Source: DATDUP01 sp035290345
GTDB taxonomy: Bacteria; Patescibacteriota; Patescibacteriia; Magasanikbacterales; UBA922
Direction of reading: 5' to 3'
Assembly: GCA_035290345.1 (NCBI GenBank)
Contig: DATDUP010000015.1
Coordinates: 1 to 17,554 of the forward strand
Length of the DNA stretch: 17,554 nucleotides
In this document: positions 14,312 to 17,554 of the stretch, piece by piece
How positions within the stretch are numbered: position 1 is the first letter of the stretch
How the letters are laid out: every line of letters starts with the position of its first letter
The notes under the pieces: generated by a model
The model's database searches: none
Seen by the model: the letters and a program-made list of their open reading frames with translations, nothing else
What the model was told of the DNA's origin: nothing
Translations under genes and position numbers: made by a program

Positions 14312-16306
14312 TCAAAATCCACTACTCATGGTCACAATATCCACGACTCCATCATAATCAACATCCGCGGTCAAAACTTCTGTCCCAGTCTTAGTTAAGG
14401 ATTGATAAGGAACAAATTCCTTATATAATAATTTTCCCGTACCACTATAAACTCGTATGAGCGGAAAAGATCCCGGACCCGGACCAACAATCACCTCATC
14501 CTGACCATCACCATTTACGTCCCCACCAGCTATATTGACCCCACCCCTAAACCATGATTCATAGGCCGACCACTCCTGGAGTTTGGTCAATTGATAATCC
14601 CAGACTGTTACTCGTGGCTCAACATCTTTGCCTACGCCGATGAGTAATTCTTGTTGACCAGTGCCATCAATATTAGCCACACCCAAACTATACCCCCCTT
14701 TATATCCTGACCCGAGCAAATACTGATCTTGACGCATCTGCCGACCATGACGGTTATATACCTTTAAAGGCAAAGCATAACCGGCACTCGGGGCGACATA
14801 GATTTCTTTTCCCCCATCATTGTTCAAATCTCCCACTGCAATTTTCAACTGGCCAGTATAACTAGCCGTATAGGGGTAGAGACGTAAATATAACTGACCA
14901 TCATCCCGCCAACCCATGATCCGATTTTTATGCGCCACCAACAAATCTTTCTTACCGTTGCCGTCCAAATCAGTGCGAATAATCTGATCGCCACCAGCAT
15001 AATCTTCTTCAAAAACAAATAGACCGTTCCGAATCCGCTGGCCTTCGGGATTGAAAAAACGAAGAAAATCACCATTGCGAAACAAGATTTCATCCAAGGA
15101 AGAAAAGGTTTTCAGCAAAATCAAACCATCGGCCGCCTCCACCCTGGTCTCATTAACAATCTCTCCGTCATTTATGTCTGGATCCTGTGTACCGTGAATT
15201 TTTTCATACTCTCCTCCTAAATCGACAATCTGAGCCGTGTCAGCGCTATTGACCACAGCTAGGCCATTTTCAAAACTTCGTTTCCACACTCCTTTTTTTA
15301 TATCTCCCATCCCCGATTCAATGCCACTCTCTGTTACCGGCTGACCCAAATCCACATTATATTCATCATACCACCAAGTCTGACCATGATTTTGATCCCC
15401 ATAGTCAAAAGAAAAATAACCATCTTGTAAAAGCGTACTAGTCAAACCAAAACGCATTTTCTGATAATCAGCGGCCTGACCAGTGTTATTCGTATTACTG
15501 TTAATCAAATTCACTTGCGGCGACCGACGCTCATCATTGTTATACGCATAGCGGCCCAGGTAATTCGGCCAATTGATGATGGAAAAGTTTTCCAAAAGCA
15601 TGCCGTTTAATTCTTTGGCATAATAGGTGGTTTCGTTATTACCCACCAAAACATACTGGTTACCAGCCAATCTCCGCGTCTCATTATAAATATTCTTCAT
15701 CCCAGTTTGCCAACGCTGGTTAGCATTCGTATCTATTTGGCCGTTGTTATCTGTATCTACCTTGGCACCGGCAAACCAGGTAATGTTATCCCAGGCATTA
15801 TCATAAAACACACCATCCCAAAGACCAGTCGCTAAAATCTTAGTGCTGACGAATTCCGTAAGATGGGCCGGCCAACCACTGGCCTCGGTGACATTGAGTA
15901 AATATGTCCCTGGCCACCAAGACAATTTTTTACCCTGGGTATCGCGCAAATACCAATGGTCGGACAAGCCGGCGGCTAATTCGCGCCGCATCTGACTATA
16001 GCCCACAGCCGCATCCGTACGGATTTCCTGGGGAGAAACATAAACCAACAAAACTATTTCCGGATTCCACTGCCGCATCTTTTTTAATAGGCCAGGGACT
16101 TTCTTTTGCACTTCCATATCCAACACCACGACATCCCACTTAGCCAATTCTCGAGCCGTGCTTTCAGTCAGGTCCCAACTTAAATACAAATTAGCCAGAC
16201 GGGGGTAATCATGGTCAATTACCCCACTAACAGTAGGGACAAAACAAAATAGACTGGCCAGGATCAGACCACTGAAAAACAAAGAATTAAACCGATTAAA
16301 CCTCAT
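14312..16306 (-). CDS. Secreted GHL15-like putative glycoside hydrolase with FG-GAP/VCBS-type propeller
   Basis: This gene codes for 664 residues. The N-terminus (1-28) is a signal peptide: R-F-N-R, a hydrophobic core, and T-V-S-G. Residues about 35-400 fit a TIM-barrel hydrolase of the GHL15 type: W-D-V-V-V-L-D-M (57-64), V-L-L-V-Y-V-S (85-91), and L-W-D-G-V-F-Y-D-N (162-170). D164 and D169 on one strand and E239 (M-L-L-E-N) on a later one are the candidate catalytic acids. D-T-D-N-N-G-Q-I-D (184-192) is an EF-hand-like calcium loop. Residues 425-664 contain five FG-GAP/VCBS-like repeats with calcium loops D-L-D-G-N-G, D-L-N-N-D-G, N-I-D-G-T-G, D-V-N-G-D-G and D-V-D-Y-D-G, forming part of a beta-propeller. 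Its start overlaps the upstream glycosyltransferase by 11 bases, so it probably trims the polymer made by that operon. Substrate unknown. Confidence 0.82.
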   Translation of the reverse strand: MRFNRFNSLFFSGLILASLFCFVPTVSGVIDHDYPRLANLYLSWDLTESTARELAKWDVVVLDMEVQKKVPGLLKKMRQWNPEIVLLVYVSPQEIRTDAAVGYSQMRRELAAGLSDHWYLRDTQGKKLSWWPGTYLLNVTEASGWPAHLTEFVSTKILATGLWDGVFYDNAWDNITWFAGAKVDTDNNGQIDTNANQRWQTGMKNIYNETRRLAGNQYVLVGNNETTYYAKELNGMLLENFSIINWPNYLGRYAYNNDERRSPQVNLINSNTNNTGQAADYQKMRFGLTSTLLQDGYFSFDYGDQNHGQTWWYDEYNVDLGQPVTESGIESGMGDIKKGVWKRSFENGLAVVNSADTAQIVDLGGEYEKIHGTQDPDINDGEIVNETRVEAADGLILLKTFSSLDEILFRNGDFLRFFNPEGQRIRNGLFVFEEDYAGGDQIIRTDLDGNGKKDLLVAHKNRIMGWRDDGQLYLRLYPYTASYTGQLKIAVGDLNNDGGKEIYVAPSAGYALPLKVYNRHGRQMRQDQYLLGSGYKGGYSLGVANIDGTGQQELLIGVGKDVEPRVTVWDYQLTKLQEWSAYESWFRGGVNIAGGDVNGDGQDEVIVGPGPGSFPLIRVYSGTGKLLYKEFVPYQSLTKTGTEVLTADVDYDGVVDIVTMSSGF

Positions 16307-17357
16307 GATAAAGGTGAATAATTTTTTCTTGATTCTTTATCAAAGAAAATTCCGCCCTGGCTTTTTCTTGACCGGTCCTAGCCAAAGCCTGGGCTTTTTC
16401 CGGGTTCTTAATCACATAATCCAAACTAGAACGCAGGGCCACTATGGATAGGTCGGACATAACCAGACCTTCTTTTTTGTCTCCTAACAAACCAGCTGCC
16501 GCTGCCTGGCTAGCGATAACCAGACGGCCAGCAGCCATGGCTTCTTGCACCACCAGGCTCATTCCTTCCCAACGTGAGGGTTGGATGATCACCTGATATT
16601 TACTGATCTCTTCCTCTAAATTCTTACTGACTCCGGCCCAAATTACTTTGGCCGCTATCCCCAACTCCTCAGCCAATTTTTTCAACTTTTTCTCTTCCTG
16701 ACCAACCCCATATACTGTCAATTTCCAATCTAGATGTTTCCAGCTGGCCAAAGCCTGTAAAAGCAATTCCTGATTCTTTTGCGGCTCCAAACGCCCAATA
16801 GTTACCAGGGACAAGACAGATCCTTTCTGAAACAAGGCTGGAGAAGTCCCAAGCCAAGACAACAAGTCAATTCCGTTATCTATCCGCACCACCTTTTTAC
16901 TAGACAAATGCAAACCATAGCGACAAAAATTTTCCACCACTACTGACACTGCCACCACCTTATCGGCCTGACGAAGAATCCAGGCCAATACTAATCTACG
17001 GCAAAACGAATGAGCCGTTCCCACATTGTGCTGAGTGGAGATCCATTTGGCTGGAAGTTTCTTTTGTAATAAAAAACCAGCCACATCCGCGCTGAAAACA
17101 TGTGAATGAATAATGTCCGGCTGAAAATCTCTAGCAAAGGCAACTAATTTGTTCCAATCCTTCCAACTCTTCCCTTCGCTGACCTGTACTTTAATTCCTA
17201 AACGAGAAAAATCCTCTTCCCGATCCCCCCGGCCCACTACTGCGGCCACCGCTATTTCCCAACCAGACAAAGAAAAACTACGAGCATATTCCCAGACCAG
17301 GGTTTCTGCTCCACCAGTTGCCAGACGCGGGACTAAAAACAAAATTTTTTTCTTCAT
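16296..17357 (-). CDS. GT4-family glycosyltransferase (GT-B fold)
   Basis: This gene codes for 353 residues. It begins M-K-K-K-I-L-F-L-V-P-R-L-A-T-G-G-A-E-T-L (1-20), the classic GT4 Gly-Gly-x-Glu loop. I-I-H-S-H (82-86) and Q-H-N-V-G (109-113) line the N-terminal domain cleft. I-D-N-G-I-D (159-164) and I-G-R-L-E-P-Q-K-N (187-195) open the C-terminal domain. The E-x7-E pair is E264/E272 in R-W-E-G-M-S-L-V-V-Q-E-A-M, intact. It would add a sugar to a lipid-linked precursor in the cytoplasm. It overlaps the previous glycosyltransferase by four bases (ATGA) and the next gene by 11, so the three are one operon. It differs clearly from the enzyme at 13132-14271 and is not a recent duplicate. Sugar specificity unknown. 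Confidence 0.92.
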   Translation of the reverse strand: MKKKILFLVPRLATGGAETLVWEYARSFSLSGWEIAVAAVVGRGDREEDFSRLGIKVQVSEGKSWKDWNKLVAFARDFQPDIIHSHVFSADVAGFLLQKKLPAKWISTQHNVGTAHSFCRRLVLAWILRQADKVVAVSVVVENFCRYGLHLSSKKVVRIDNGIDLLSWLGTSPALFQKGSVLSLVTIGRLEPQKNQELLLQALASWKHLDWKLTVYGVGQEEKKLKKLAEELGIAAKVIWAGVSKNLEEEISKYQVIIQPSRWEGMSLVVQEAMAAGRLVIASQAAAAGLLGDKKEGLVMSDLSIVALRSSLDYVIKNPEKAQALARTGQEKARAEFSLIKNQEKIIHLYHEV

Positions 17358-17554
17358 ATTTTTTTCTCCGGCGCTCCCTTAACCAATACCTCTTGATACA
17401 AAGTTTCATAAGCCTCTACCATGGGACCAAAACCAAATTCTTTCCTGGCTTTTTCTTTGGCCCTTTCCACAATCTTCCCCACCTTCTCTTTTCCGGATAA
17501 CAAAGCAACTAATCTTTCTTGCCAGATTTTTTTCTCATTCACTGGTAATAGCCA
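17354..17554 (-). CDS. C-terminal end of a GT4-family glycosyltransferase, 5' part outside the window
   Basis: The minus frame is open from the window edge to a TGA at 17354-17356. The 66 visible residues begin W-L-L-P-V-N-E and continue with a helical tail (L-L-S-G-K-E-K-V, A-K-E-K-A-R-K-E-F-G-F-G, Y-E-T-L-Y-Q-E-V). W-L-L-P-V-N followed by two helices is the usual closing segment of GT4 enzymes, after the E-x7-E motif. The GTG at 17542 is internal and not a likely start. It shares the ATGA junction with the next gene, so it is the first visible member of the operon running to 14312. Family call rests on this short tail and on context. Confidence 0.7.
   Translation of the reverse strand, partial: WLLPVNEKKIWQERLVALLSGKEKVGKIVERAKEKARKEFGFGPMVEAYETLYQEVLVKGAPEKKI

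Noticed and set aside
1..17554. Recoded UGA (as Gly) as in some Patescibacteria lineages.
   Set aside because: UGA ends the glycosyltransferase at 17354-17356 at a normal ATGA junction, and no good protein reads through UGA.
1..17554. tRNA, rRNA, CRISPR array or insertion sequence.
   Set aside because: No T-loop or CCA-type arms, no rRNA-like blocks, no regularly spaced repeats and no transposase were seen on either strand.

Overview
The window looks like chromosomal DNA of a Patescibacteria (Candidate Phyla Radiation) bacterium. The evidence is protein architecture: a very large secreted S-layer-type protein with the N-terminal domain common in that group, a sigma factor paired with a DUF5667-type membrane protein, a membrane-anchored DUF11-like protein, and a cell-surface glycan gene set without any sign of lipid A or LPS core genes. 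Base composition is moderate, UGA is a stop codon, and no tRNA, rRNA, CRISPR array, transposase or integrase is visible. A finer lineage cannot be read from this sequence alone.

Layout, right to left on the minus strand. 17554-14312 is a surface-polysaccharide operon: the C-terminal end of a GT4 glycosyltransferase, a complete GT4 glycosyltransferase, and a secreted GHL15-like hydrolase carrying an FG-GAP propeller. Genes overlap by 4 and 11 bases. A strong bidirectional terminator (about 14266-14302) separates it from a convergent plus-strand block: an HTH regulator (10774-11091), a membrane-anchored DUF11-like protein (11134-12987) and a GT4 glycosyltransferase (13132-14271). Each of these three has its own promoter and terminator.

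From 10378 leftwards the minus strand carries an ECF-type sigma factor, a DUF5667-type membrane protein one base behind it, and then the 1264-residue S-layer-like protein. A 284-base spacer before the S-layer gene is full of hairpins and looks like a structured mRNA leader. A terminator at 4459-4483 closes that unit. Then come two paralogous O-antigen ligase/polymerase-family (Wzy_C) membrane proteins (2336-4402, and 1-1643 which runs off the window) flanking a small Cys-rich single-pass membrane protein.

Together the genes read as an envelope-building island: control (sigma, DUF5667, HTH), surface lattice (S-layer), glycan assembly and possible transfer (GT4 enzymes, Wzy_C proteins) and glycan trimming (GHL15). 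The parts most worth a second look are the structured leader with mutually exclusive pairings before the S-layer gene (8300-8553), the three spaced palindromic operators in front of the HTH gene (10614-10771), the ECF-like autoregulatory promoter in front of the sigma gene, and the possibility that the Wzy_C pair glycosylates the S-layer protein.
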